DNA of 28,933 nt from a virus. The notes beneath the pieces were generated by a model. It was not told the DNA's origin. It ran no database searches and saw only the letters and a list, made by a program, of their open reading frames with translations. Of the stretch, positions 4,543-12,793 are shown piece after piece (position 1 is the stretch's first letter; each line of letters opens with the position of its first letter). Location: IMG/VR virus record IMGVR_UViG_3300017781_000079, positions 1-28,933 of that record. The stretch is one strand, 5' to 3'. The position numbers and the translations under genes were made by a program.

Positions 4543-6638
4543 TATGCGAATCCTCCTGAAGTGGCATCTGTCACACTAACAGTCTGTGATGTTGTGCCTG
4601 TTATCACGGCTGAGCTTGACTGTAGCAGTGTGCTATTCACACCCTTCACAGCATATATCTTAAAGTTTACACTGTCTCCAACCGCAAGTTTTTGTCCGCC
4701 TATACTATAAAATTTGTCTTCACTCTTACCTGTTTTGGCCGCTCTCTGTGTTTCACTATCTGTGCCGCCATTTATGTTTAAAATAAATCTTATAGCAGTG
4801 TTTAGGCCATCTGCTTCAGTGATCTCAAATTGTATGAAAGCACCAGAGCTATCTGCTCCTGATGTTGTGTCAATGGTCGTGCCTGCCACAAAAGAGTCAG
4901 TTGGTTTGAATATGTTGTCAGCCTTGGCCGCTTGTATTGGTGATAGATCAGTATCTTCTTGTTGCTGTGTGACATCATAAATGTCATTTTGGTGCTCAAA
5001 CAGTGTAAGATCAACTGTGCCATCATAATTTAATCTCTGTGATATGACTCTAAACAGCTTTTCATTGAATAGATAGTTTTCTGCTGTTGGTCCTGACATA
5101 TCTCCCAATTGTTTAAATTTATGTGTGAGTTTTATAAGCTCACCAGCAACGATGTTTTGTCCTTCATTGCTTACTTTTATTGACACGGTGACTTGTTTCC
5201 TTGATCTTCTCACCAAGTATTCAGCAAAGTCCAGAGCTCGCTCTCTACGAGTTATACCAGGTGCCCCTATGTCCAATATCAATGGCTCACCATTGTCTTC
5301 TGAATCAATGGTTGTAGTTGGCAGGGCGAATATTTGTGTATCACTTTCAAAATCTTTTTCTTCATTTGCGAAAGTGACCTTGGCCTCGTTGTATCTGGCA
5401 TTCTTGTCATCACTGGTGACAGCGATGGCACCTATTATGTGCCGGTCGTCTATGAGTTGTAAGTCGCCTGGTGATGATTCAGCGGTCTCAATGTTTAGTG
5501 AATATCTCCCATTCACATAAGGTAAGAAACCTCTACAGCTTTGCATAATTTTTTTAGTGTTTTCAAACATAGTCTCATTGGTGTCTATGACATCATTACA
5601 CAACAAGAAAGTGGCTGTGCCTAAGCCCTCTCCAAAGTTTGGTGTCTGGTTACAAACACCTCTTGCTGTATGAAAGTCCGCAAAATTAATTCTATTGTCA
5701 TTCAGTCCCTTACCATATCTTGTATTTCTTAAATAATCTAATAAACAGTCTGCTGGGTTATTTGAATATGCGAAACTGCCAATTTCACCTTCATATGATG
5801 AAGTGTTGTTTGATGTGTCCTTAGAAGCATAAGAAGTTAATACTTTCTTACCCCTGACTATAACATTGATAGTTGGTATGCCACCCCAGGGATTGAATAC
5901 GGTTTGCTCACCTTCGTTTTCCTGATCAAACTCTGCTTTGACCCATTCAAACCTACAGGCCACATAAGCAACACCTCTCAACCTATGATCATCTGTCCAT
6001 AAGTTGTGCTCTTTCAATAGACTTGAAGCTGATTGGTCTTCTGATCCTGTAAAAAATTCAAAGCTGGCCCTTGAGGCACCATTGACATAGAAACTTGAAT
6101 CTCCTCCACCAAATTTGGTCTTATTGACTGTCCTTACACCACCTGTGGCGAAACTGCTCAGCTCCTGTCTCTCATCATTTATGTATATGCCTTGAAAGCT
6201 GTCTATCTCACCTTCAGCTACAGCCAAACAAATATATAGATACTTGTTATCTGTGTCACCTGATCCCACGAATACTCTCACACCACCTATCTTTCTCTCA
6301 CCATACACCACTGGTATCTTCGCGACATTTGATTGCTTGTTTACTGTTATACCTTGTAGAGAGGCTTCAAAGTTTTCACCACCTGTGAAAGAAGGCATAT
6401 CATAACTCATACCAAAGATACCTATGAAGCCACTAACTAAACTTGATACACCTGAGATGATGCTACGACCTAAATCTACTGCACCTTTAACGAAACCTTT
6501 TACGGCCTTCTTAACTGCTTTTGCGGCTGATTTTATTGGATTACCTTTCATCTCAGTGATTGGTCCATTATACTCGTAAGAATCCTCTTCGATTACTTTA
6601 CCATCTTTGTCCCAAACTATTTTTTTGTAGATCTTCAT
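4542..6638 (-). CDS. Tail-tip attachment protein, gpJ-like
   Basis: A 698-residue protein. After a basic, amphipathic N-terminal stretch (residues about 30-75, Ala/Lys then Gly/Ser/Ile-rich) comes the core typical of lambda gpJ-like tip proteins: IPVVYGERKIGGVRVFV (about 107-123), YLYICLAVAEGEIDSFQGIY, and a domain around NPADCLLDYLRNTRYGKGL. The C-terminal third is fibronectin-like (AVGDSVNFKIYAVKGVNST, then a Thr/Ser tail). It is shorter than gpJ itself (1132 residues). It follows the small tip proteins and the GNAT-like gene and starts 4 bp inside the end of the latter. Role: central tail tip or host-recognition hub. Confidence in the class is high; the receptor is unknown. Confidence 0.8.
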   Translation of the reverse strand: MKIYKKIVWDKDGKVIEEDSYEYNGPITEMKGNPIKSAAKAVKKAVKGFVKGAVDLGRSIISGVSSLVSGFIGIFGMSYDMPSFTGGENFEASLQGITVNKQSNVAKIPVVYGERKIGGVRVFVGSGDTDNKYLYICLAVAEGEIDSFQGIYINDERQELSSFATGGVRTVNKTKFGGGDSSFYVNGASRASFEFFTGSEDQSASSLLKEHNLWTDDHRLRGVAYVACRFEWVKAEFDQENEGEQTVFNPWGGIPTINVIVRGKKVLTSYASKDTSNNTSSYEGEIGSFAYSNNPADCLLDYLRNTRYGKGLNDNRINFADFHTARGVCNQTPNFGEGLGTATFLLCNDVIDTNETMFENTKKIMQSCRGFLPYVNGRYSLNIETAESSPGDLQLIDDRHIIGAIAVTSDDKNARYNEAKVTFANEEKDFESDTQIFALPTTTIDSEDNGEPLILDIGAPGITRRERALDFAEYLVRRSRKQVTVSIKVSNEGQNIVAGELIKLTHKFKQLGDMSGPTAENYLFNEKLFRVISQRLNYDGTVDLTLFEHQNDIYDVTQQQEDTDLSPIQAAKADNIFKPTDSFVAGTTIDTTSGADSSGAFIQFEITEADGLNTAIRFILNINGGTDSETQRAAKTGKSEDKFYSIGGQKLAVGDSVNFKIYAVKGVNSTLLQSSSAVITGTTSQTVSVTDATSGGFA

Positions 6639-7120
6639 TTTAAATTCTTTCTGTAATTAACATTATTTAATTCATATCCCATCTTTCTGAAAGCACGATT
6701 CAAATATTTTTCTTTGCCAGGCTTCTGTATGTAACCCACATTCACTGAATTGACACCTTTATTTTCAGCCCACATCTCAAATGCTTTTATCAGCATCTTA
6801 CCAAAATTCTTGCGACCATATTGTCCATCGTGGTTATTCACAAACCAGTGATATATCACAGCATCTGGCTTTTGGGTCATAAAAAGATTCTCTAAGCCAC
6901 CTGTTATGTAACCAAACGGTATGTCAGATTCTTCAACCAACACATAGTTAAATCTGTCACCCCTACCCAGGCTGTGAAATATAAAGCTCTCACAATAGTC
7001 AATTGAAAAACCGTCAGTTGTGTGAAATATCTGCTCATACTCCATCTCACCCAGACACACACAATGAGGTATGTCGTATAGCTCAGCTGGTCTTAAGTGT
7101 GTTATGATCTTGGGCCCCAA
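6635..7120 (-). CDS. GNAT-like acetyltransferase in the tail-tip operon
   Basis: A 161-residue protein with GNAT order: N-terminal LRPAELYDIP, a middle beta strand DIPFGYITGG, then VIYHWFVNNHDGQYGRKNFG, followed by an alpha3-like helix (KMLIKAFEMWAENKG) and the C-terminal RKMGYELNNVNYRKNL. The acetyl-CoA loop is normally Q/R-x-x-G-x-G/A; here the aligned stretch RKNFG lacks the first Gly. It starts at TTG 7120 after AGGAGACATACA, overlapping the upstream gene by 19 bp. It sits between the DUF2163-like and gpJ-like genes, where many siphophages and gene-transfer agents encode an NlpC/P60-type peptidase. Role unknown: it might modify host or virion proteins, or be a structural GNAT derivative. 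Confidence 0.75.
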   Translation of the reverse strand: MGPKIITHLRPAELYDIPHCVCLGEMEYEQIFHTTDGFSIDYCESFIFHSLGRGDRFNYVLVEESDIPFGYITGGLENLFMTQKPDAVIYHWFVNNHDGQYGRKNFGKMLIKAFEMWAENKGVNSVNVGYIQKPGKEKYLNRAFRKMGYELNNVNYRKNLK

Positions 7121-7722
7121 TGTATGTCTCCTATCATTGCTGAAGCATATTGAAAGCCTTTGTCACCACTAAATTGCACACTGCTATCGTATCGCTTCGT
7201 GGCCCTTTGTGATGTTGAATTTGTTATTCTACCCTGCTTCTGCTCAAAGTTGGCCCAATGTGTGGCCACACTAACAGAGACCGTTGAATTATTGGCCGCT
7301 TCGTTAAAATTCCAATTACGGATCAAACCGTCAAATAGTGTGAATGTGCGGTTGGTCTCAAAAGCATCACCGTTGAAGAAACTCCTATATATGACCACTC
7401 GCTTATTCACTATGTTGTAGTTTATAAGGTCATCTACTAATGTGGTATCAACACCTGATAGACTTAGATTGATCGCATTCACTTTTATTTGTGTTGTTTC
7501 AGTTGTTGAGCTAAATGTAAGAAAGTCACCCACAGCCAAATAAGTGTTTGAGCCTGAATCTGGTGCCGTAGCACTATCATAATCTATATCTGTAAAATTA
7601 TCTGTGAAATAAAGTGTTGGTGTTATATGGACTTCTACAAGGTGTGCTACTCTTACTGAATCTTGTTGTAGCGATCCAGTTTCACTTCCATTGAATAAGT
7701 CTGTGTTTACAAATCTGGCCAT
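7102..7722 (-). CDS. Tail hub protein, DUF2163-like
   Basis: A 206-residue protein resembling the N-terminal domain of DUF2163/BR0599 proteins, which act as tail hub components in gene-transfer agents and lambda-like tails. Visible features are an N-terminal region with VAHLVEVHIT, then the core NKRVVIYRSFF, FTLFDGLIRNWNF and VSVATHWANFEQKQGR, ending with GDKGFQYASAMIGDIHWG. These turns (x-LFDG-x-I, then H-WANF) are characteristic of the family. The start codon overlaps the previous stop as TAATG. Order in the operon (tape measure, small protein, distal tail protein, this gene, GNAT, gpJ-like) supports a hub role. Confidence 0.65.
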   Translation of the reverse strand: MARFVNTDLFNGSETGSLQQDSVRVAHLVEVHITPTLYFTDNFTDIDYDSATAPDSGSNTYLAVGDFLTFSSTTETTQIKVNAINLSLSGVDTTLVDDLINYNIVNKRVVIYRSFFNGDAFETNRTFTLFDGLIRNWNFNEAANNSTVSVSVATHWANFEQKQGRITNSTSQRATKRYDSSVQFSGDKGFQYASAMIGDIHWGPRS

Positions 7723-8315
7723 TACACAGCCTCAAAAAATTTAAATTTTAGATTACTGAATCTATCTGGTCCCATATCATAGCCAAATACATCACCATCA
7801 AGTCTCACCGTAAGCTCAAAGTTTTCTTTTGATTCAACAGTGTGCGAAGCTGTGACCACAGCAGTCAGTCCTGGCTCAAATGTCAGTGTGTTACCACTAC
7901 AAGCTGTGACCATATATGCTTTATTGTGATTAGTTGGTCCTGAAAATTTTATCATATCACCTATACCAAACTCATTGCTACCAACAGTTGTAACGGTCCT
8001 ACCGCCCACACTGTTACCAGCACTCAAAGCCTCAGAGGCTGATTGTGTGCCTGTCACCGTAGTTAAATTAGCTGGTGCTATCGTGAAAGAAGTGAAAGCA
8101 CCTCTCTTTGATATCAAGAATCCATATATCTTTCTTGTTTCAGTTTCTGTCATTGGTGGCATATCAACCTGTCCTGACCAAAACTGTCCGCCAAAGCTTC
8201 TGACCTGGCTTCTACCTGATAGAGATGTTGTAACAATAGTAGATTGATTTGATTGTAATTGTAAAGCCCTAATATCTACTGTTGCGGGCAATATGGCATT
8301 AAATTCTGCTGGCAT
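7722..8315 (-). CDS. Distal tail or minor tail protein
   Basis: A 197-residue protein, beta-rich, with SLSGRSQVRSFGGQFWSGQV (about 31-50) followed by MPPMTETETRKIYGFLISKRG. This looks like the N-terminal belt of distal tail proteins, in which a residue-range helix is followed by a strand carrying FxIxPANL. The C-terminus repeats a strand pattern (FELTVRLDGDVFGYDMGP). It lies after the tape measure and one small gene, the usual position of Dit or gpM/gpL-type proteins. It is coupled to both neighbours by overlapping stop/start codons. The exact family is uncertain. Confidence 0.6.
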   Translation of the reverse strand: MPAEFNAILPATVDIRALQLQSNQSTIVTTSLSGRSQVRSFGGQFWSGQVDMPPMTETETRKIYGFLISKRGAFTSFTIAPANLTTVTGTQSASEALSAGNSVGGRTVTTVGSNEFGIGDMIKFSGPTNHNKAYMVTACSGNTLTFEPGLTAVVTASHTVESKENFELTVRLDGDVFGYDMGPDRFSNLKFKFFEAV

Positions 8316-8587
8316 TATATCTTAAATCCTTTCTCCCAGGCTTTGAGTGACCAAAAAGCTGGTGATAAATTCTTCTGTCCTTTTACCTTGTCCAACACGG
8401 CACCCATTCTGGCATTGAAACTTCTCCTCCTTGTGGGATTATTTCTACCTATGCTCATACCTTTCTGTCCAAAGTTAATCTTATTTACATTACCGGTGTC
8501 TTTGTTTCTCACAAACACCTTAAATTTTTTAACATCACCTCTCATTGGCTTGTTTAGTGTGACATCTCTGCCTTGATACTTGGCCAT
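8315..8587 (-). CDS. Small conserved phage protein of the MxIxRxNPxRRxSFxAR type
   Basis: A 90-residue basic protein. It starts MAKYQGRDVTLNKPMRGD, then KFKVFVRNKDTGNVNKINFG, then MSIGRNNPTRRRSFNARMG, ending with FWSLKAWEKG. I recognise the pattern (polypeptide beginning with the K-Y-Q-G-R-x-V-x-L-N-K-P motif, N-F-G, then R-R-x-S-F-x-A-R and a C-terminal W-S-x-K-x-W) from many aquatic phages. There it is often preceded by a Cys in the second half, which is missing here. Function unknown to me. It is placed directly after the tape measure with a stop/start overlap, so a tail-assembly role is plausible. Confidence 0.6.
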   Translation of the reverse strand: MAKYQGRDVTLNKPMRGDVKKFKVFVRNKDTGNVNKINFGQKGMSIGRNNPTRRRSFNARMGAVLDKVKGQKNLSPAFWSLKAWEKGFKI

Positions 8588-11280
8588 TATGCTGTTATAC
8601 TCCTACGACCACCGTCATTGACTGCTTCATTGACTATACTAACTATGGCATCTCTCTGCTCAGCTAAAGCACCTTGAAAGCTACCAGAATCTATTGCTTC
8701 TACTCTGAAGTTTACGACCACTTGTTGGCCACCCAAATTATCATTTGGTATTATGTTACCATTTTGGCTTGGACTAAACAATTCTGGTCCTTGCTCTCCA
8801 ACAAGATAGCTCTCACCTTCTCTGACTGGACCACCAAATCTCCTTGGTTGAAAATCACTCAAGCTATCTATCATTCCATTGAGCAACATTGGGTTAATTC
8901 CCGCGGTTGACTCATTGTTGAGGTTACCCAATTTATGATTTGGTATTATGTTACCATTTTGATCTGGGGTAAACAATTCAGGTCCTTGCTCTCCAACCAT
9001 ATATGTCTCGCCTTCTCTAACTGGCCCACCAAATCTTCTACCAGTGTATGTCTGTGATCTGATAGCATTAACCTGTGCCATACCTGCCGCGATCGCACCA
9101 GCAACATATATGAATGAGATTGGAGGACCTGGCGGGAAGGTAAGTGCCTTGGTCGCCGCACTATAAGTTGCGATCAATGCCTGTCCTATTTGGTATGCTT
9201 TGTAAGCCTCAAATGCCTTCTTATTGACCTTGGCCATATTCGCGAGTGCTTCTTCACCTTGTTTCTTGAAATATGCTGTCTTGTCTCTCTCGTATAATTC
9301 TTTTAATTCTGCTTCTCTACGAGCTGTGTCAGTTTTTTGACCTGATGCTTCTAATTCACTTTGTATCGTGCTTATTCTTGCTTCTTTTTCAGCTTCAGCT
9401 ATGGCTTTTAATTTCTTTTTCTCTAATGCTTCAGTAAGTTTGGCATACTGCACCGCTGTAAGGTAACCATCTCTATAGCTATTCTCAATTATTCTTTGTC
9501 TATTATCATACTCCATCTCTAACTTACGAGTTGAGTCATTTAATATATCAGCGAATAGTGTGGCCGCTTCCATCTGTTTGGCCAAGTCATCATTGACAGC
9601 TTTCTCAACAATTTGCATTCTCTTGTTGACAGCTTCAAGTAGAATCCTTATTTTCTGATCTTCAATCCGTTTATATAATTGTCTTTTATTGACCAACTTG
9701 ATCTTTTCATCTTTGTCAGATGATTCAATCAAAGCCAACTCTGTCTTGTGATACTCTTCAAGTATCTTTAACTGTTTCTGTTTCTCGTTGTCAATGGTTT
9801 CTGTTTCACTCATCAGGCTCTCTTTCAACCCTGTGAATGCTTTCTGATTGGCTTCTGCCTGTTTCTGCAGTTTCTCATCATTCTGTTGTATGGTCGTTTT
9901 GATGTGCTCTTGAATGGCCTTGCTTTCTTCTTCTCTCTTCTTGGCCAGCAACATCCTGTAAGCCTCTTCCATTGCTTGTTTCTTGTTATACAGCTCAAGA
10001 TAAAGCACTTCTTCTTCTATCAGTGTTTCTCTTAGATCAACCACACCCGGGAATAATAGATTTGGATCTATCTGTGTGCCTATATCTGATTTTGATGTGA
10101 TGTTTTTGAGTTTTGGATCTTTCTTGATCATCTCGTCCAACTGTTTATTGATCATCGTCAATTCTTCGTTGGTCATACTAAGGTCAGTGTTAAGGTCACC
10201 CGTGTATTCAACCTGTTTCAGCTCACCTTTAAATTCTTTAAATTTTGATATTAACAATCCCAAAGCACCTGTGAATACTGCGATGGTGCCAAATATTATA
10301 TTTCTTTTCGTAGTGGCATTGAAAGCTATCATAGCCGCATTCATACCCATAATGGCTGTCGTGATGTTAGCGAATGCTACGGCCAGTTTAAATGCTATCA
10401 GTGTGCCAAAAGCAGTCACAACTAAATCTAAATTATTGACCAATGCCTTGAATATCGCGGCTGTGGCTCTAACTGCCGTGCCCAATGCCTGTCCAAGTTG
10501 TTTGGCGGCTTCTTTGCTATTCATAGCAAAGTCTTTCATATCTAATGCTATGGCCGTTAATGCTCCAGCGAAGCCTCCTTCACCTATGGCCACTGCCACT
10601 TCTGCTATGGCATCTTTCATATTTGATATAGCACCTGTCAGTGTAGCACTTCTGGCCTCTATGGCACCAGCAAAGTCAACTCTACCAACTTGCTCTAAGA
10701 AACCTACTATACTCGCAGAGTCTTTTTCAATTGTTTTTGTTATACCTCTGAATGATACTTTTAAGCTGTCGCTTTCCGTCTTAACCTTGATACCCAGTTG
10801 TTTAAGCATCTCAAATTCACCAGTGGTGGCATTGAATACTGCTCTCGCAACATCGTCAAGTCTCTTACCCATACCAGCCGCTATGTTACCAAGGTTTTTC
10901 ATCTGCTCTTCTGTTGGATTCAATCCAGCATTCCTTAGAGTTATGAAAGCATTTGATACTTCGTCTAATTGAAAGGTCGTTTTAGCTGTGAATTTACGAA
11001 GCATTTCAAAGCTCTTGGCCGCTTTCTCCGTGCTTCCTTCTATGGTTACGAGTGTGGCTCTAAGATCTTGAAAGGTCCTGATGGTATTCACTATACCTTT
11101 GATTACCGCGAAACCTCCAAGTGCCGCACCCACTTTCAATAAGGTGCTCTGTAAGCCACCCATATTGGTATTCAACCTTTTACCAGCTCTGTTTAGGTTA
11201 TTGATATTCTTTTGGGCAGAGTTAAAGGCACCACGAGTATTATCTTGGGCTTTTATGTCTATGGTTAGTTTTTCGCTCAT
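8587..11280 (-). CDS. Tail tape measure protein
   Basis: An 897-residue protein. The N-terminal 200 residues are helical and typical of tape measures (residues 1-40 with INNLNRAGKRLNTNMGGLQS, then the FRDL-like FQDLRATLVTIEGST). About residues 285-345 include two hydrophobic segments, and about 420-690 form a long charged coiled coil. Near the C-terminus the motif GGPVREGE-x-Y-x-VGEQGPELF occurs twice (about 748-781 and 813-846). The rule of about 1.5 angstrom per residue suggests a tail near 130 nm, consistent with a siphovirus. It follows the frameshifting chaperone pair, as in lambda. ATG 11280 lies inside the end of the frameshift extension. Confidence 0.92.
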   Translation of the reverse strand: MSEKLTIDIKAQDNTRGAFNSAQKNINNLNRAGKRLNTNMGGLQSTLLKVGAALGGFAVIKGIVNTIRTFQDLRATLVTIEGSTEKAAKSFEMLRKFTAKTTFQLDEVSNAFITLRNAGLNPTEEQMKNLGNIAAGMGKRLDDVARAVFNATTGEFEMLKQLGIKVKTESDSLKVSFRGITKTIEKDSASIVGFLEQVGRVDFAGAIEARSATLTGAISNMKDAIAEVAVAIGEGGFAGALTAIALDMKDFAMNSKEAAKQLGQALGTAVRATAAIFKALVNNLDLVVTAFGTLIAFKLAVAFANITTAIMGMNAAMIAFNATTKRNIIFGTIAVFTGALGLLISKFKEFKGELKQVEYTGDLNTDLSMTNEELTMINKQLDEMIKKDPKLKNITSKSDIGTQIDPNLLFPGVVDLRETLIEEEVLYLELYNKKQAMEEAYRMLLAKKREEESKAIQEHIKTTIQQNDEKLQKQAEANQKAFTGLKESLMSETETIDNEKQKQLKILEEYHKTELALIESSDKDEKIKLVNKRQLYKRIEDQKIRILLEAVNKRMQIVEKAVNDDLAKQMEAATLFADILNDSTRKLEMEYDNRQRIIENSYRDGYLTAVQYAKLTEALEKKKLKAIAEAEKEARISTIQSELEASGQKTDTARREAELKELYERDKTAYFKKQGEEALANMAKVNKKAFEAYKAYQIGQALIATYSAATKALTFPPGPPISFIYVAGAIAAGMAQVNAIRSQTYTGRRFGGPVREGETYMVGEQGPELFTPDQNGNIIPNHKLGNLNNESTAGINPMLLNGMIDSLSDFQPRRFGGPVREGESYLVGEQGPELFSPSQNGNIIPNDNLGGQQVVVNFRVEAIDSGSFQGALAEQRDAIVSIVNEAVNDGGRRSITA
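8743..8843 (-). repeat. Direct repeat in the tape measure gene, copy 2
   Basis: About 100 bp encoding RFGGPVREGESYLVGEQGPE and following residues. It is a near-copy of 8938-9038, shifted by 195 bp (65 codons), so the reading frame is preserved. The motif is known to recur in tape measure C-termini of other phages. Confidence 0.85.
8938..9038 (-). repeat. Direct repeat in the tape measure gene, copy 1
   Basis: First copy in reading order of the roughly 100-bp element (RFGGPVREGETYMVGEQGPE and following residues). Most differences from the second copy are single bases, many silent or conservative, which indicates a tandem duplication kept under selection rather than a very recent event. Confidence 0.85.
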
Positions 11281-11772
11281 TGGCCTTCTTCTCTCTATCG
11301 TTTTTTATCTTAAGGAATGCAAACCATCCCTTAAATTCTAACTGGGACATTTTCAATACTGACTCTACACTACATTTTAGATAATCAGCAAGAGAGAATA
11401 TGCTATACATATCCCCATCCCCTATTAGTTTTTTTCAATCTCCTCTAACGACATATCACTGGCCGTGTTTAATGCAGTAGCTATTCTTATTATTATTTGT
11501 GGATCTACTTCATTTAAAAGTGCTGATTTGTCACCGATTGAAAACAATCTGTCGCCATCTTTGTCAGTGGCTTTCAAGATTATAGTCTCAACCAATGCTT
11601 CATCACTCTTGCCTTGCTGTGTGAGAGCCATTATTTTTGATTCAGTCTTCATTGATGCGATAGATCTGTAGTAAATATCCACACCCCATTCATCAATGTG
11701 TAATTTGTGTAACTTCCCGCTTAATTTATCTTTGAAGTGGGCGGTTGCCTTCTTCATTACCGTGTTTGTCAT
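11240..11772 (-). CDS. Tail assembly chaperone, -1 frameshift fusion (G-T type)
   Basis: Translation begins at 11772 in the frame of the short chaperone. Shifting back one base on A AAA AAC (11434-11428), just before the in-frame stop at 11425-11427, opens a second frame to 11240 and gives a 177-residue fusion. The added 62 residues contain DYLKCSVESVLKMSQLEFKG followed by WFAFLKIKND, close to the pattern of gpT-like extensions (hydrophobic helix, MSxxEFxxW, A-x-x). The extension ends 41 bp inside the tape measure gene, as in lambda. An ATG at 11410 could start this part alone (56 residues), so independent translation cannot be excluded. Role: the fusion and short forms chaperone tape measure and tube proteins during tail assembly. 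Confidence 0.8.
11425..11772 (-). CDS. Tail assembly chaperone, short form (G type)
   Basis: The 115-residue short product ends ...EEIEKN. Its stop lies immediately after the slippery site. Features: N-terminal MTNTVMKKATAHFKDKLSG, a middle VDIYYRSIASMKTESKIM, and a C-terminal helical part (IIIRIATALNTASDMSLEEI). It sits between the neck protein gene and the tape measure, the invariant position of siphophage tail chaperones. It starts with ATG 11772, which overlaps the previous stop by 4 bp. Short and extended forms in different amounts are known to be needed in lambda; here the ratio would be set by frameshift efficiency. Confidence 0.82.
   Translation of the reverse strand: MTNTVMKKATAHFKDKLSGKLHKLHIDEWGVDIYYRSIASMKTESKIMALTQQGKSDEALVETIILKATDKDGDRLFSIGDKSALLNEVDPQIIIRIATALNTASDMSLEEIEKN
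11428..11434 (-). promoter_or_regulatory. Programmed -1 frameshift site A AAA AAC
   Basis: The minus strand reads GAA AAA AAC TAA in the zero frame. The heptamer A AAA AAC is a canonical X XXY YYZ slippery sequence, and the stop follows directly. The -1 frame is open for 62 further codons. I see no strong stem-loop immediately downstream; a GGGGAT GGGGAT direct repeat lies just past the site. Confidence 0.85.
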
Positions 11773-12068
11773 CGTGCTAATCTCCTTGTATTAAAATACC
11801 CCTTCACTTTACGGGCGGTTGGTTTCAAGATCCCTGAAGGTGCTTGTTTGGATCTTCCCTTTTCCAACTGCTCAATGTAAGGCACATTATTTGAAATAAT
11901 CAACCCTCTATCGTCAGTCTTCCAAGACTTTCTTGCCCTGCCAGATCGTATTGGTGTCTCTTCCTTTGCGATCTGTAATGCTCGTTTAGAAACATCACGA
12001 ATCATCTGATCAACAGCTCTCTGAAGACCAGATAGATCCGCTTTACCTTTAATACGAGCCTGTATCAT
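11769..12068 (-). CDS. Neck protein, HK97 gp10-like
   Basis: A 99-residue basic protein with the gp10 pattern: an N-terminal GLQRAVDQMIRDVSKRALQI helix, the turn EETPIRSGRARKSWKTDDRG (helix, then T-P-x-R-S-G-R-x-x-x-S-W), IISNNVPYIEQLEKGRSKQA (N-x-x-x-Y-x-x-x-x-E-x-G), and a C-terminal basic tail. In HK97-type phages this protein joins head and tail at the neck. Downstream overlap (4 bp) with the chaperone and upstream spacing of 3 bp to the tube gene place it in the usual tail-joining cluster. Confidence 0.85.
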   Translation of the reverse strand: MIQARIKGKADLSGLQRAVDQMIRDVSKRALQIAKEETPIRSGRARKSWKTDDRGLIISNNVPYIEQLEKGRSKQAPSGILKPTARKVKGYFNTRRLAR

Positions 12069-12071
12069 TAA

Positions 12072-12512
12072 TTAAGCCACTTGAGCGAATGTCAAGTTAC
12101 CTGTGCCTTGTGCCGCGAAGCTGGCTTCCACAACACCATCAACTGAAGATGATATTGAAAAAGATGTAATGATACAACTTCCTGAGATTTTAGTATTGTT
12201 TGATGATGATGCCTCGCCTGAAGGGTAAGCTTCAAAAGTTGCGATAGCTTCTTCACCTGTCTTAGATACTAATTCGTCAAGTTTTTCTTGGACTGTGTTT
12301 GTGCCGTCAAAATATACTTCACCTGAGATTGTAAAAGTATGCAATCCTGGTTTGTATTGTCTTGAGCCACCTGAGCCCATATTTGTTGTTTCTACTGTGT
12401 CTTGTGTTTGCTCAATACTGAATGATCTTAGGTTACCAACAGCTGTCAATGATAAAGAATCACCTGTATCAGCAAGTTTAAGAGCACCGTCAAAGCCATT
12501 AAATGTAGCCAT
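12072..12512 (-). CDS. Major tail tube protein
   Basis: A 146-residue beta-rich protein: NGFDGALKLADTGDSLSLTA, then VGNLRSFSIEQTQDTVETTN (about 26-45), HTFTISGEVYFDGT, and SGSCIITSFSISSSVDGVVE followed by ASFAAQGTGNL. The pattern of a V-x-x-x-x-x-F-S-x strand, a T-x-x-M turn and a C-terminal S-F-x-x-x-G-x-G-x strand is typical of tail tube proteins of the lambda gpV/HK97 type. The ribosome site AAAGGAGACTAAAA precedes ATG 12512. It precedes the neck protein and the chaperone. Confidence is good from position plus fold pattern. Confidence 0.85.
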   Translation of the reverse strand: MATFNGFDGALKLADTGDSLSLTAVGNLRSFSIEQTQDTVETTNMGSGGSRQYKPGLHTFTISGEVYFDGTNTVQEKLDELVSKTGEEAIATFEAYPSGEASSSNNTKISGSCIITSFSISSSVDGVVEASFAAQGTGNLTFAQVA

Positions 12513-12514
12513 TT

Positions 12515-12793
12515 TTAGTCTCCTTTGTTTTCATCTGAAGGATTAATTTCCTCAGATATTTCTTTGGTTTTGCCTAAGTCAATGTTAATTGGCTCTCCAT
12601 CGTTAAACGGTGAGTCAATCTCCAAATCACTTGCTTCAACCTTGACTTTGGCTTTACGAGTTTTAGCAGGTGATTTTGATGGTTTGGATTCAGTGGGAGT
12701 CCAGCTCCAACCTTCTTCGTTTACCATCTTTCTTGCTTGAGTCAAACTACAAGCAAATTCTTTTTGATCCTTATATATGATTCTTAATCCCAT
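12515..12793 (-). CDS. Unknown 92-residue protein in the tail operon
   Basis: The N-terminal 35 residues (MGLRIIYKDQKEFACSLTQA, then GWSWTP) look folded. The remainder is Ser/Pro/Lys-rich and then acidic (NIDLGKTKEISEEINPSDEN), likely disordered. No family recognised. The start overlaps the previous stop (TAATG), with AAAGGAGCC just upstream. A TTGACA-N17-TATAAA promoter lies inside the end of the preceding gene (12814-12842), so this could be the first gene of an internal transcript. It might be an accessory factor for the tube or the terminator. Confidence 0.6.
   Translation of the reverse strand: MGLRIIYKDQKEFACSLTQARKMVNEEGWSWTPTESKPSKSPAKTRKAKVKVEASDLEIDSPFNDGEPINIDLGKTKEISEEINPSDENKGD

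Noticed and set aside
10076-10972. Long plus-strand open frame (298 codons) inside the tape measure gene
   Set aside because: Antisense to a well-supported gene, no ribosome site, composition typical of the reverse of Ala/Lys-rich coding sequence.
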